From an uncultured Clostridia bacterium (GTDB lineage: Bacteria > Bacillota > Clostridia > Lachnospirales > Lachnospiraceae), in assembly GCA_947303805.1 (NCBI GenBank), contig CAMYZE010000007.1:1-64000 (forward strand): 64,000 nucleotides of DNA. Direction: 5' to 3'. This document shows positions 9,566 through 15,601 of this stretch, piece after piece. The notes below the pieces were generated by a model. The model worked only from the letters and a program-made list of their open reading frames with translations, was not told where the DNA came from and did not search any database. How positions within the stretch are numbered: position 1 is the first letter of the stretch; each line of letters begins with the position of its first letter. The position numbers and the translations under genes were made by a program.

Positions 9566-10282
9566 TTATTTTAAGAACAATTCATATATTTTATAATCAA
9601 TTAAATCTAAGATTTTATCTGGCAAAACAATATTGTCCAATAAATCTTTTTTGCGTGTAGGAGATACAATTCTTAATTTACTGATAGATTTAATTTGTCC
9701 AATATGAGCAATACTTCCGAATTTCATTTTTAATAGCTGGTCAATATGACCAGAAATGATTTCGTGTTCTTTTAATAATTTTAACAAATCTTCATAGGAG
9801 TCTTTTTGTGCATCAAGTTGTTTCATTTGACTGGAATTTTCGTGTGATTCCTTCGAAACTTTATCTATAATTAGCTTATTAATAATTACACCAAGCGGTA
9901 GCTTATCTTTGCTCAATTTACTAATATCAGTATGCTCTTTAACTGATGTAAGAGGTATTACAGTCAGCATTGGTTTTTTAATACTGTCATTTTTATCAAT
10001 TACTATAGCTAAATGTAATCCGCCAAGTTCTGAACCTATATTGAATCCAAAATTGACATTTAGTATAGATCCTCTTTTATACTTATGGTGTGTCTTATTC
10101 TTAAATACATCTTCATATGACAAATAGTTAATCCAGTCCTTTATCCAGTAGCATATCAAATCAGCCTTTTTCTTTAATGCTTTAATGTTTTGATTAACTA
10201 AGTTGCATAAGAAGTCTTTGAGTGATTCTATTACTGTAGTTATATGGTTTAAAACTTCTAAATTTGTTTTTTCCTTACTCAT
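9566..10282 (-). CDS. PemK/MazF-like family protein
   Basis: This 238-aa protein has a helical N-terminal part (about 1-65) and then a PemK/MazF-like beta-barrel segment: YKRGSILNVNFG, GLHLAIVIDK and MLTVIPLTS, about residues 70-125, followed by a Lys-rich helical tail. MazF-type proteins are usually mRNA endoribonucleases. Long versions next to integrase and ImmA/repressor genes are frequent in clostridial prophages, but their role there is unknown to me. No small antitoxin gene is adjacent. GAGAGG upstream of ATG 10282 supports the start. It is transcribed with the lysogeny genes. Confidence 0.7.
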   Translation of the reverse strand: MSKEKTNLEVLNHITTVIESLKDFLCNLVNQNIKALKKKADLICYWIKDWINYLSYEDVFKNKTHHKYKRGSILNVNFGFNIGSELGGLHLAIVIDKNDSIKKPMLTVIPLTSVKEHTDISKLSKDKLPLGVIINKLIIDKVSKESHENSSQMKQLDAQKDSYEDLLKLLKEHEIISGHIDQLLKMKFGSIAHIGQIKSISKLRIVSPTRKKDLLDNIVLPDKILDLIDYKIYELFLK

Positions 10283-10314
10283 ATTTTCCTCTCAACAATT
10301 AAATAGCAATTGTT

Positions 10315-10530
10315 TTATTTTTCTATATCTTTCACATCACCCTTCTTAAAGTCGTCGTCGTAGAAATGATCCAGTTCGTGGCGGACTGCCTTAGCCTGTT
10401 GATCCTCTGAAAGCCTGGCATTTACAAATATAGTGTGTGTGCCGTCTTCATTTGGCGTTATACAGGCTTTTATCTTAGTAGATGGAAAATCTATCAACTG
10501 AACCCTGAAATCACTCATTTTAGCCACCAT
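10315..10530 (-). CDS. Short ImmA/IrrE-like metallopeptidase
   Basis: This protein of about 71 residues carries RHELDHFYDDD, an HExxH zinc-protease signature, near the C-terminus. ImmA-type peptidases cleave phage repressors upon DNA damage and trigger induction. It is shorter than the usual ImmA (about 130-170 aa), like the short versions found beside clostridial phage repressors. The start is taken at ATG 10530, which has GAAAGG 5 nt upstream, rather than the GTG two codons earlier. It overlaps the end of the repressor gene by 11 bp, so the two are translationally coupled. Confidence 0.75.
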   Translation of the reverse strand: MVAKMSDFRVQLIDFPSTKIKACITPNEDGTHTIFVNARLSEDQQAKAVRHELDHFYDDDFKKGDVKDIEK

Positions 10531-10897
10531 TTTCACCTTTCTTGAGCCTCAAAAGCATATCGTGGACGAGTTTCAAGTCTTCAGGCTTGCAGTCTTTGGC
10601 TGAGTTAAATAGCAGCCTTAATTCCTTATTTTCAAATATTTCCTGTGCCATTTTGGCAGTCTCTTCGTCAAGCCAGTAGCCGTCTTTAGATGGTGTCTTT
10701 TGCTCTCCGAGTAAATATTCCAGCGAAACATTGAAATAATCGGCTATTTTCTTTAATTTGTCATTTTTGGGCATATATTTGCCCTTTACCCAACAAGATA
10801 GGGTAGAAGCATCTAAACCAGTTTTTTGGGCTATTTCCTTATAAGTAACGCCTTTAGAACTTCTTAACTTTTCAAATATCTCTACTGATTTGTCCAT
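10520..10897 (-). CDS. CI-like phage repressor (XRE family)
   Basis: This 125-aa protein has an N-terminal XRE helix-turn-helix: VTYKEIAQKTGLDASTLSCW and GKYMPKNDKLKKIADYFNVS, about residues 15-60. A short C-terminal helical region of no recognised family follows. Placed at the start of the leftward operon with ImmA downstream, it is the likely lysogeny repressor. The facing promoters at 10941 and 11057 and the ATTGAGAAA-like sites around them are its probable operators. A strong SD (GGAG) precedes the ATG. Confidence 0.88.
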   Translation of the reverse strand: MDKSVEIFEKLRSSKGVTYKEIAQKTGLDASTLSCWVKGKYMPKNDKLKKIADYFNVSLEYLLGEQKTPSKDGYWLDEETAKMAQEIFENKELRLLFNSAKDCKPEDLKLVHDMLLRLKKGENGG

Positions 10898-10940
10898 AGT
10901 TTCACTCCTTAAAAAATTTTGAAAAATCTTAAAAAAACTA

Positions 10941-10969
10941 TTGACAAATAGAGAAATCTCATTTATAAT
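10941..10969 (+). promoter_or_regulatory. Rightward early promoter with palindromic operator
   Basis: TTGACA (10941-10946), a 17-bp spacer and TATAAT (10964-10969) form a consensus promoter. The spacer contains the perfect palindrome GAGAAATCTC (10951-10960), related to the ATTGAGAAA words nearby, and so is a likely repressor site. Confidence 0.75.
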
Positions 10970-11056
10970 GTTGCTAATTGATATTTCTTAATTACTTACT
11001 TGATAAATTGAGAAAACTAATTGTCAATAATTATATAGGATGTTAGCGGTAATATC

Positions 11057-11085
11057 ATTGTATAAGAAAACTCAATATTTGTCAA
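11057..11085 (-). promoter_or_regulatory. Leftward promoter, probably for the repressor operon
   Basis: On the minus strand TTGACA (11085-11080), 17 bp and TACAAT (11062-11057) form a strong promoter toward the repressor. ATTGAG lies in the spacer, suggesting autoregulation. It faces the rightward promoter at 10941. Confidence 0.7.
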
Positions 11086-11186
11086 GTAAGTGTTAAGAAA
11101 ACTAATTGTAAAAACTCAATATAAAAAAATACGTCAAAATGAAATTGAGAAATAACAAAAAAATATTGAGAAACTTTAAAAAACAC

Positions 11187-11251
11187 TTGACAAAACTAAA
11201 CATTTTCTCGCTTCCGCTCAAAAATGTCGCACTAAACATTTTTTATATAAT
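11187..11251 (+). promoter_or_regulatory. Module 1 promoter interrupted by a 36-bp repeat unit
   Basis: TTGACA (11187-11192) and TATAAT (11246-11251) are 53 bp apart. ACTAAACATTTT occurs at 11195-11206 and again at 11231-11242, offset by 36 bp; loss of one unit would leave exactly a 17-bp spacer. The same arrangement is present at 11810-11874. Within the unit ACATTTT (11200-11206) is inverted relative to AAAATGT (11221-11227). Confidence 0.7.
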
Positions 11252-11288
11252 TGATATATAAGAAATGAAAAAAGAAAGGGGGCAAGAA

Positions 11289-11426
11289 GTGAAAAAGAAA
11301 AAGCAAGATACTAAAAAAAGTAATGCACTTACTAAAGAGGACTGGATGCTAATCTTCACAATAGTTCAAACAGTCGCAACAGTAATAAATACATTACTCA
11401 CAATCAAGATACTGATAGGGGGCTAA
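11289..11426 (+). CDS. Small membrane protein, module 1 first gene
   Basis: This 45-aa product has a very basic N-terminus (MKKKKQDTKK), an acidic/Trp turn (KEDW) and one hydrophobic helix (MLIFTIVQTVATVINTLL) near the C-terminus. The GTG start has AAAGGGGG 8-9 nt upstream; an in-frame ATG at 11265 lacks room for a binding site. It is homologous to 11912-12052. The stop codon lies inside the loop of a GGGGC/GCCCC hairpin. Size and layout recall type I toxins and holin-like toxins, but no family match can be claimed. Confidence 0.65.
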   Translation: MKKKKQDTKKSNALTKEDWMLIFTIVQTVATVINTLLTIKILIGG

Positions 11427-11434
11427 AGCCCCTT
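11417..11434 (+). other. Inter-gene hairpin of module 1
   Basis: AGGGGGC (11417-11423) pairs with GCCCCTT (11428-11434) around TAAA, which contains the upstream gene's stop codon. No T run follows, so it is not a standard terminator; it may protect or process the mRNA. Confidence 0.65.
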
Positions 11435-11485
11435 ACAGTTCTTAGATGATAACATAAATTAAAATTTTTTTCAAGAGGTGTACCA

Positions 11486-11575
11486 ATGAAAATAGAGTTA
11501 GTAGCTATATTAATTTTAAACTTGCTGATTCTGAGTTTGTCGATAGCAAAATTATATTTTTTGACAAGAAAATAG
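11486..11575 (+). CDS. 29-aa hydrophobic peptide, module 1 second gene
   Basis: The product is nearly all one transmembrane helix (LVAILILNLLILSLSIAKLY) ending in FLTRK. AAGAGGTG lies 5 nt before the ATG. It shares its last eleven residues with the peptide at 12113-12202. It follows the module 1 hairpin by about 50 nt. Confidence 0.65.
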   Translation: MKIELVAILILNLLILSLSIAKLYFLTRK

Positions 11576-11603
11576 ATCTGGCATTTTAGAAAGCATAAAC
11601 AAA

Positions 11604-11686
11604 GGCTGCGACATGAATTTAATATATATTCCTGACGAGGTGCGGACTTCTAAGTACTACTAAAAAGTTACTCTCAATTATTTCTC
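11604..11686. repeat. 83-bp non-coding repeat, copy A
   Basis: This stretch matches 13743-13825 (copy B) over 83 bp with few differences. It begins at GGCTGCGAC and ends at ATTTCTC with an ATTGAGAAA operator-like word at its end. In copy B the first bases are the end of a real gene (13570-13761); here that gene is missing, so copy A looks like the tail of a lost duplicate. The rest of 11576-11809 shows a GGTTA...TAACC hairpin (about 11750) but no gene. Confidence 0.7.
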
Positions 11687-11809
11687 AATACTAAAAAGAC
11701 GAGCTTTCAGGTTGCGACGCAAAAATTAAAAAAAATAAAAAAGGTTACCCTCCAAATGTTAACCCAAAAAAACCATTGAGAAATAATTGAGAAACTTTTA
11801 AAAAAGCAC

Positions 11810-11874
11810 TTGACAAAACTAAACATTTTCTCGCTTCCGCTCAAAAATGTCGCACTAAACATTTTTTATATAAT
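11810..11874 (+). promoter_or_regulatory. Module 2 promoter interrupted by the same 36-bp repeat unit
   Basis: TTGACA (11810-11815) and TATAAT (11869-11874) are again 53 bp apart, with the 12-bp repeat ACTAAACATTTT at 36-bp offset inside. The whole stretch is nearly identical to 11187-11251. Two ATTGAGAAA words (11775, 11786) lie just upstream. Confidence 0.7.
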
Positions 11875-11911
11875 TGAGATATAAGAAATGAGAAAGGAAA
11901 GGGGGCAAGAA

Positions 11912-12052
11912 GTGAAAAAGAAAAAGAGAGGAAATGCTGAAATAAAAAGAACACTCACTAAAGAAGAAATTGAATTAAGACTGACAATCATTCAAACAAT
12001 ATCTTCAGTAATAAGTGCTCTATCAGCAATTTACTTAATACTAAGGGGTTAA
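11912..12052 (+). CDS. Small membrane protein, module 2 first gene
   Basis: This 46-aa homologue of the module 1 first gene has a basic start (MKKKKRGNAEIKR), LTKEE, then one hydrophobic helix (LTIIQTISSVISALSAIYLI). GGGGG lies 8 nt before the GTG start. The stop codon lies within the loop of the following CTAAGGGG/CCCCTTAG hairpin. The upstream region is a near-exact copy of module 1, while the coding part has diverged more, which points to an older duplication with a conserved control region. Confidence 0.65.
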   Translation: MKKKKRGNAEIKRTLTKEEIELRLTIIQTISSVISALSAIYLILRG

Positions 12053-12062
12053 GCCCCTTAGT
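12040..12062 (+). other. Inter-gene hairpin of module 2
   Basis: CTAAGGGG (12041-12048) pairs perfectly with CCCCTTAG (12054-12061) around a 5-nt loop containing the stop codon. No T run follows. Confidence 0.7.
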
Positions 12063-12112
12063 TAAGTAAATTGATAATAACATATATAAAAATAAAAATC
12101 AAGGAGTAGAAC

Positions 12113-12202
12113 ATGAAAATATCACTAATAATATTGCTTATTTCAAATATAGTATTGCTCGGTTCATCAATAGCAAAGTTATATTTTTTGACAAGAAAAT
12201 AG
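12113..12202 (+). CDS. 29-aa hydrophobic peptide, module 2 second gene
   Basis: A single transmembrane peptide (LIILLISNIVLLGSSIAKLY, then FLTRK) homologous to 11486-11575. AAGGAG precedes the ATG. The leader AAAAATCAAGGAG is shared with the module 3 second gene at 21296. Confidence 0.65.
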   Translation: MKISLIILLISNIVLLGSSIAKLYFLTRK

Positions 12203-12213
12203 AGATTATAGAA

Positions 12214-12573
12214 ATGGAAAACAAGAATTTAAAAAGAGAAATAAAGTATTTGATACACAATCTTCAGACATCCAACTTTGTATATGCAAATGGTGAATCA
12301 AACATTTCAAACTGGAAAGGAATAAATATAATTATTTTCTTTATGTACTTAGTTGGATTGTTATTTGGAATTGTAAAAGATTATTGGATACTTACAAATC
12401 TCATTCCATTGGCTTTATTAATTTACAAAGATTATAAGATAAATAATATGGAGTTTGACAGAAAAGTTATTATTAAAAGTTTACAAGAATTATATGAAAA
12501 AATAATAACTAATGAACATAAAAATTATAGGCAAAAGAATCGACACAAAAATGAAACAGAGGTATTGAAATGA
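12214..12573 (+). CDS. Membrane protein of unknown function
   Basis: This 119-aa protein has two hydrophobic segments close together (IIIFFMYLVGLLFGIV and WILTNLIPLALLIY, about residues 35-75) between charged ends, so both termini probably lie in the cytoplasm. It starts 12 nt after module 2 without a terminator between and overlaps the next small gene by ATGA. No family recognised. Its place in the early region suggests an accessory function. Confidence 0.65.
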   Translation: MENKNLKREIKYLIHNLQTSNFVYANGESNISNWKGINIIIFFMYLVGLLFGIVKDYWILTNLIPLALLIYKDYKINNMEFDRKVIIKSLQELYEKIITNEHKNYRQKNRHKNETEVLK

Positions 12574-12701
12574 AATTTGTAGAAATGTTTAGTGAATTAA
12601 AAAATGAGGTTGTTAAAAATAGGGAAGCCATTGAGAGACTAAAAAAAGAGATGGCGAAGATTAAGAAGAATTTGCCATCTCATAAAAAGAAAAATAATTA
12701 A
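12570..12701 (+). CDS. Small coiled-coil protein
   Basis: This 43-aa Lys/Glu-rich peptide (ELKNEVVKNREAIERLKKEM) is predicted to be one amphipathic helix. ATG overlaps the preceding stop (ATGA), indicating translational coupling. Function unknown; its stop overlaps that of a convergent minus-strand gene. Confidence 0.6.
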   Translation: MKFVEMFSELKNEVVKNREAIERLKKEMAKIKKNLPSHKKKNN

Positions 12702-12865
12702 TGTTGCAACTTGTCATATTCTTTTAAAACTTTAATTGCAACATCGACAATGTCATTATAAAGTGCCTGATTCAATTCGTTTTCTTCAGCACTGTGGTTA
12801 TTGTTAGGAATAAATGCATTTTTGACATTGAACTTAATTGTTTCAAATTGAACATTATTTAGCAT
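12698..12865 (-). CDS. Small protein of unknown function
   Basis: This 55-aa soluble, acidic-helical product has a strong ribosome binding site (AGGAGG, 4 nt before ATG). It is convergent with the preceding small gene and their stop codons overlap. No family recognised; the good start signal is the main support. Confidence 0.6.
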   Translation of the reverse strand: MLNNVQFETIKFNVKNAFIPNNNHSAEENELNQALYNDIVDVAIKVLKEYDKLQH

Positions 12866-12922
12866 ATAACCTCCTTTTTTAGCATTATATCACAAATATA
12901 AAAAATTGAGAAAGGTTGAGAA

Positions 12923-13243
12923 ATGTTTAATCTATTCAAGAAAAAAGAAGAAAAACCACAAGAACTACTTTGTTGGCAAAAGCCAAAGGCAATAGAAGCT
13001 TCATCAGAAATAGATAAATTTGTTAATGGAAAGAAATTAGAACTAATAGAAAAGCTAGCGAGTAAGGTGGGAATAGAGGACATTGACATTGAGACACTTG
13101 CGGGAATTAGTTGCTGGGCTGGTCCTGACACAACAACAGGGTATGGATTATTAATCTATATAGGAACATCGATTATGGATAAATTGAGTAATATTGAAAA
13201 GTTACTTAAGAGTAATGCACAAAGTAATGATGGTAACAATTAA
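12923..13243 (+). CDS. Hypothetical phage protein
   Basis: This 106-aa protein has a basic start (MFNLFKKKEEK), helical acidic middle, then GISCWAGPDTTTGYG and a hydrophobic LLIYIGTSIM followed by a polar tail. AAAGG lies 7 nt before the ATG, and two ATTGAGAAA-like words (12905, 12916) cover this region, so its expression is probably under the repressor. It converges on and overlaps the minus-strand gene 13202-13501. Function unknown. Confidence 0.6.
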   Translation: MFNLFKKKEEKPQELLCWQKPKAIEASSEIDKFVNGKKLELIEKLASKVGIEDIDIETLAGISCWAGPDTTTGYGLLIYIGTSIMDKLSNIEKLLKSNAQSNDGNN

Positions 13244-13501
13244 AGTTGCCATTGCTATAAATATAGTTGCGATGGAAATGCACTTGTTGAAGAATATAAG
13301 TTTTTCATTTTCTTCGTAGTTTCTAAGTGCAACATTACCCTTGGCTGTTATGTGAAACCGCTCAAAATCATTCGAATAGTAATCAATAAACTGGAATTCT
13401 TTTAAGTAAAGAAAATCAGAACTACCATCAGATTTACATTTTTCTTCATTCTTGATTTTTAAAAGTAAATTATATGTGGTTTTGTCTAACATAAAATTCA
13501 T
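13202..13501 (-). CDS. C-tail anchored membrane protein with a winged-helix-like front
   Basis: This 99-aa protein has a soluble N-terminal part resembling a small winged helix (TTYNLLLKIK, FERFHITAKGNVALRN) and a C-terminal transmembrane helix (SIATIFIAMATLIVTIITL). Similar tail-anchored proteins are seen in other clostridial phages; I know of no function. A perfect promoter (13536-13508) puts transcription start at the first ATG, so translation is leaderless or starts at the next ATG three codons on. The gene stands alone on its strand, which suits lysogenic (moron-like) expression. Confidence 0.65.
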   Translation of the reverse strand: MNFMLDKTTYNLLLKIKNEEKCKSDGSSDFLYLKEFQFIDYYSNDFERFHITAKGNVALRNYEENEKLIFFNKCISIATIFIAMATLIVTIITLCITLK

Positions 13502-13507
13502 AAAAGA

Positions 13508-13536
13508 ATTATAACAAAAACCATAAAATATCTCAA
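13508..13536 (-). promoter_or_regulatory. Promoter with operator word inside the -35
   Basis: On the minus strand TTGAGA (13536-13531), 17 bp and TATAAT (13513-13508) form a promoter. The -35 is part of ATTGAGA, the word found throughout the early region, so repressor binding would block it. Confidence 0.7.
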
Positions 13537-13569
13537 TTTAAAAAGCTGAAGTTATATGAGGTTGGAAAC

Positions 13570-13761
13570 ATGGGAAAAGACAATACAAAAATTATAGATA
13601 TCCAGATTACAACAGACTTGCACTCTTTACAGATGCTATCAAGGAAACACAGCAAAGAGAGCCAAGTGGCAAGTTATGTATATGGAATGACTAAGGCTAT
13701 GCTCAAAGATTTAGAGAACTTTGAGAAAGCAAAAATGAAAAAGGCTGCGACGCGAACTTAA
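13570..13761 (+). CDS. Small hypothetical protein
   Basis: This 63-aa protein is mostly helical (TTDLHSLQMLSRKHSKES, AMLKDLENFEKAKMKK). GAGG lies 8 nt before the ATG. A decayed copy of its 3' end survives at about 11585-11620, so the gene and its downstream segment were once duplicated. No function recognised. Confidence 0.55.
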   Translation: MGKDNTKIIDIQITTDLHSLQMLSRKHSKESQVASYVYGMTKAMLKDLENFEKAKMKKAATRT

Positions 13762-13825
13762 CATATATTCCTGACGAAATGTGAGCTTCTAAGTACTACT
13801 AAAAAGTTACTCTCAATTATTTCTC
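13743..13825. repeat. 83-bp repeat, copy B
   Basis: Equal in length and nearly identical to 11604-11686. It starts in the last codons of 13570-13761 and continues into non-coding DNA. Further partial echoes are at 11711-11728 and 14010-14035 (GTGAGCTTCTAAGT). The remaining bases to 14110 show no gene. Confidence 0.7.
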
Positions 13826-14110
13826 GGTGCATAAATTAAAATATTCCCTCCGTATGAATGTTTTAAAAAAATAATAGAAAGGATAAAGGTTGTCCGCTAC
13901 AAAAGATAACATTTATTCGAGAACTAAAATGGTTACCAAAGCACTTAAGAAATAATTGGGAGGCTTTAAAAAGGCACAACATACTTAACATAGAAAAAGC
14001 GAAACATACCTAAGATTGTGAGCTTCTAAGTTGCAGACAGGAACACAGAGTTTGCCACTTCTCTGGAACAAAAGTGGTTATAAAAAAAGACTTCCGCCGA
14101 GTTTACGAGG

Positions 14111-14320
14111 TTACACACTATAAATTACTTTATAGCAGGGCAAGATGCTTACCAGAGACTTACTTGGTTCAACAGATGTTGGTAAAGTTCTTAATGTTTT
14201 AGTTAGAGATTTAGCAAAATTATTTGTTGAAATATGAGCGACGGACTTGCAAGTATTAGATAAATCATTGATAGCGGTATAAAGATTTGAGCAATCAACA
14301 CTTCCGACTAAATTTTCCAT
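14111..14320 (-). CDS. Small hypothetical protein
   Basis: A 69-aa Ser/Thr-rich product starting at ATG 14320, which has GGAGG 8 nt upstream; the longer reading to 14389 lacks a binding site. The minus-strand region upstream folds into a row of hairpins (14379-14490) and may be its leader. No family recognised. Confidence 0.5.
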   Translation of the reverse strand: MENLVGSVDCSNLYTAINDLSNTCKSVAHISTNNFAKSLTKTLRTLPTSVEPSKSLVSILPCYKVIYSV

Positions 14321-14378
14321 TTTTATACCTCCGTTTGTGAGTTCACTATCCGAAGTAAGTCCACTCCAAATTGTTAAT

Positions 14379-14490
14379 CTCATAATCACTTATGAGTTCA
14401 GACTTTGTCTTTATCCTGTTGCAGCAGGATACCTCGTGTAAAGTCGTTACACCTTCCTACGTAGTAGGCTTGGCTCGGCGTAATCTTTTA
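14379..14490 (-). ncRNA. Structured RNA or leader with five consecutive hairpins
   Basis: Five perfect stems follow each other within 90 nt: CCTAC/GTAGG (14456-14468), GTGTAA/TTACAC (14436-14452), TATCCTG/CAGGATA (14412-14431), AGAC/GTCT (14400-14410) and CTCATAA/TTATGAG (14379-14396). A minus-strand TATAAT at 14502-14497 would start transcription just before them, leading to the small gene at 14320. Strand is inferred from that context since the stems read on both strands. No known RNA class is recognised. Confidence 0.5.
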
Positions 14491-14538
14491 TAACAAATTA
14501 TAACACAAAAAATATAAAAAAATATCGGGAGGGCTATT

Positions 14539-14877
14539 ATGGCTAAGAAACAAAAAGTAATTGAAACACTTGTAGTAGAAAAGCAAAAGGAACTTGAGAA
14601 GAAGTATGGTTATAACTTCCACTCAATGTATGAGTTTGAAGGTATATGCAAATCATCACTTGCAAGTGCAAAAAAGAATGTGAAAGTGATGAACAGGATG
14701 CAGCAGTTGCTGACTATATACAGTTCGACTCAGGATCCAAATGAGCAAGTCAAGATAGAAGCCACAAGAGTAGAACTAAGAGACAATGCCATGTGGTGTA
14801 TTGAGGCACTTATAAACCTGGTAGGTGCACTTGATAATTTTAATTTCAGCATAATGATAAATGAAAATGAAAATTAA
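14539..14877 (+). CDS. Hypothetical phage protein
   Basis: A 112-aa helical protein (EKQKELEKKYGYNF; MYEFEGICKSSLASAKKNV; VKIEATRVELRDNAMW) with a good binding site (GGGAGGG). It opens the rightward early operon. No family recognised. Confidence 0.65.
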   Translation: MAKKQKVIETLVVEKQKELEKKYGYNFHSMYEFEGICKSSLASAKKNVKVMNRMQQLLTIYSSTQDPNEQVKIEATRVELRDNAMWCIEALINLVGALDNFNFSIMINENEN

Positions 14878-14898
14878 GATTAAAAGGTGGTGATTACG

Positions 14899-15060
14899 AT
14901 GAAACCTACAAAGCAACAAAAGACAGTTATTATCAATGCATTAAATCACTATAAAGAGCACTTAGAGGAATGCAATGATGAATTAAACAAATATGGAAAA
15001 GATATGCTTGAAATTTGTAAATCAACATTGAAAGCAGTTGAAAACAATTTAATTTATTAA
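14899..15060 (+). CDS. Small hypothetical helical protein
   Basis: A 53-aa product with AAGGTGGTG upstream of ATG. Its middle repeats the theme of the preceding gene (KYGKDMLEICKSTLKA), so the two may be distant relatives. Function unknown. Confidence 0.55.
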   Translation: MKPTKQQKTVIINALNHYKEHLEECNDELNKYGKDMLEICKSTLKAVENNLIY

Positions 15061-15101
15061 ATAAAAAAATCATGTGAGGGCATGTATTTGAAAGGAATTG
15101 A

Positions 15102-15350
15102 ATGTATTACGAGAATTACCAAAAAATCAAAGAAAGTAAAAATGTAAAAGATCGAGATGTTGCTAAGGCTACTGGTATAGATCCTGCTACATTTTCACAC
15201 TGGAAGAAAGGGCTATATACACCTAAGGAAGATAAGCTAACAAAGATAGCCAACTATTTAAACATCACTGTTGACGAGCTTAAGGGCACAAGTACCAATA
15301 ATTTAAATAGTTTATTTGCAGATATACTTCAAAAATTCTTAAAAAAATAA
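15102..15350 (+). CDS. XRE-family regulator
   Basis: This 82-aa protein is almost wholly an XRE helix-turn-helix (VKDRDVAKATGIDPATFSHW, then DKLTKIANYLNITVDELKG). It resembles the repressor's DNA-binding domain and reads in the opposite direction in the early operon, so it may be the Cro-like counterpart or an antirepressor-level regulator. ATG at 15102 has a GGAAT-type weak binding site. Confidence 0.8.
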   Translation: MYYENYQKIKESKNVKDRDVAKATGIDPATFSHWKKGLYTPKEDKLTKIANYLNITVDELKGTSTNNLNSLFADILQKFLKK

Positions 15351-15370
15351 AACATTTAGAGGTTTTGTAT

Positions 15371-15601
15371 ATGAAAATCACGCTTGCAGCAGCTCGAGTT
15401 AATGCTGGATACACAGTTAAAGAGGCTAGCAGGTTCATAGGTGTCACACCATCTGCACTATCTAATTATGAGAGTGGCATAAGAGAACTGAAGGTCAATA
15501 GGTTACTTGTATTGCTTAATAAATACAATGTGAAGTTTGAAGACATAACATTTAAGACCAGAGAAGACTACTTAGCCAAAAGGAAGAAGGTGAAAGTATG
15601 A
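15371..15601 (+). CDS. XRE-family regulator
   Basis: This 76-aa protein carries a second XRE domain (AGYTVKEASRFIGVTPSALS, YESGIRELKVNRLLVLLNKY) with a short basic tail. ATG 15371 is chosen over TTG 15365 because GAGG is better spaced from it. It overlaps the next gene by 4 bp. Two adjacent XRE genes in an early operon suggest separate roles in replication or early gene control. Confidence 0.8.
   Translation: MKITLAAARVNAGYTVKEASRFIGVTPSALSNYESGIRELKVNRLLVLLNKYNVKFEDITFKTREDYLAKRKKVKV

Noticed and set aside
11090..11240. Minus-strand open frame across the module 1 promoter (starts MFSATFLSGSEK, then hydrophobic)
   Set aside because: It arises from translating the 36-bp repeat unit and flanking AT-rich operators on the opposite strand. 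It has no binding site, and the sequence is better explained as promoter structure.
11623..11650. CTGACGAG in the 83-bp repeat as a hammerhead ribozyme core
   Set aside because: No matching GAAA segment and no stem II/III arrangement follow in either copy.
14321..14389. Upstream extension of the small gene at 14111-14320
   Set aside because: The extra residues lack a binding site and would read through the hairpin region; GGAGG supports ATG 14320.
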